Of a stretch of DNA of 64,000 nt, positions 63,800 through 64,000 are shown one piece after another. Position 1 is the stretch's first letter, and each line of letters starts with the position of its first letter. Both the position numbers and the translations under genes were made by a program. The notes under the pieces were generated by a model, which saw only the letters and a list, made by a program, of their open reading frames with translations, made no database searches and was not told the origin of the DNA. This stretch comes from Ascidia mentula. Lineage: Eukaryota; Chordata; Ascidiacea; Phlebobranchia; Ascidiidae. The DNA is taken from NCBI GenBank assembly GCA_947561715.1, contig OX387199.1:9677001-9741000 (forward strand), given 5' to 3'.

Positions 63800-64000
63800 G
63801 CCGCAACATCCACTGAGTCCGCAACGTCCGGAAGAGTCCGTCTCGCATTTGCTGCCAAATTTTATTCCGGTGAAAAATGAAAAAAAAAAAAAAATTTCCT
63901 GGTTTTTTTCCTACCGTTTTTGGCAGGCCATTCAAATTAGTTTGTTCACCACATGACGTCACAAACGGACCCATGACCCACCTCCCAACCCCCGACACGA

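Larger units (their letters stand above)
27204..64000 (-). repeat. Tandem array of 915-bp U2-U1 snRNA gene units
   Basis: The same 915-bp unit repeats head to tail to the window end, interrupted only by an N gap and one small insertion. Read on the minus strand each unit is: about 290-bp spacer with the U2 promoter, U2 (193 nt), about 270-bp spacer with the U1 promoter, U1 (163 nt). There are 39 complete U1 and 39 complete U2 genes here. The period is 915 bp except 916-917 bp in the units at about 39340-42087 (one extra C, T or A each) and 1044 bp in the unit holding the 51736-51888 insertion. Differences between units are a handful of single bases, so the array is being homogenised. The small open frames that recur in every unit are by-products of the snRNA sequence and not genes. 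Confidence 0.97.

Noticed and set aside
27204..64000. CRISPR-like or satellite array
   Set aside because: Units are 915 bp with no short direct repeats and variable spacers; they contain two recognisable snRNA genes.

Overview
The window carries the edge of a large tandem array of U1 and U2 spliceosomal snRNA genes, all on the minus strand, from an animal genome. An arthropod or other invertebrate is most likely. The evidence is the snRNA genes with metazoan-style spacing of a shared upstream motif, two kinds of animal-type non-LTR retrotransposon, and no bacterial gene anywhere. I cannot name the species. Each repeat unit is 915 bp and holds one U2 gene (193 nt) and one U1 gene (163 nt), separated by spacers of about 270 and 290 bp. 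U1 is recognised by its 5' end AUACUUACCUG, the AUUGCAC U1A-binding loop and the 3' hairpin CUGCGUUCGCG. U2 is recognised by its 5' end AUCGCUUCUCGG, the GUGUAGUA branch-site recognition element, the AUUUUUGG Sm site and the GGUAUUGCACUACC loop.

Left part (1-27203): four or five array units whose snRNA genes are mostly destroyed by site-specific retrotransposons. Order on the plus strand: U1 broken by element A (1-5386, cut by the window edge); U2 broken by an unrecognised 434-bp insert (5839-6272); intact U1 (6588-6750); U2 broken by a full-length 7.46-kb element with one 1594-aa protein of the restriction-like-endonuclease class (7178-14634, Utopia/R2-superfamily type); U1 broken by element B (15073-20670); intact U2 (20966-21158); U1 broken by element C (21577-27178). 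A, B and C are two-ORF, Tx1/L1-group-like elements (ORF1 with two CCHC knuckles; ORF2 with AP endonuclease and reverse transcriptase). B and C, the two with both ends visible, sit in the same U1 position, 25 nt from the U1 5' end, with about 8 bp of target lost; A shows the same 5' junction. C is a chimera: its 5' UTR and ORF1 match B, its ORF2 and 3' UTR match A, and the switch falls in the last codons of ORF1.

Right part (27204-64000): a highly uniform array with 39 full-length U1 and 39 full-length U2 genes, one assembly gap of 200 N (37843-38042), and one U2 gene broken by a 153-bp 5'-truncated copy of the Utopia-like element (51736-51888). Minor variants (a G/T difference, A-run length, single-base changes) occur in blocks of neighbouring units, as expected from unequal exchange. 

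Together the window shows an snRNA cluster acting as a safe haven for several retrotransposon lineages: U1 hosts the APE-type elements, U2 hosts the RLE-type elements, and the elements pile up at the less homogenised edge. No ordinary host protein gene was seen.
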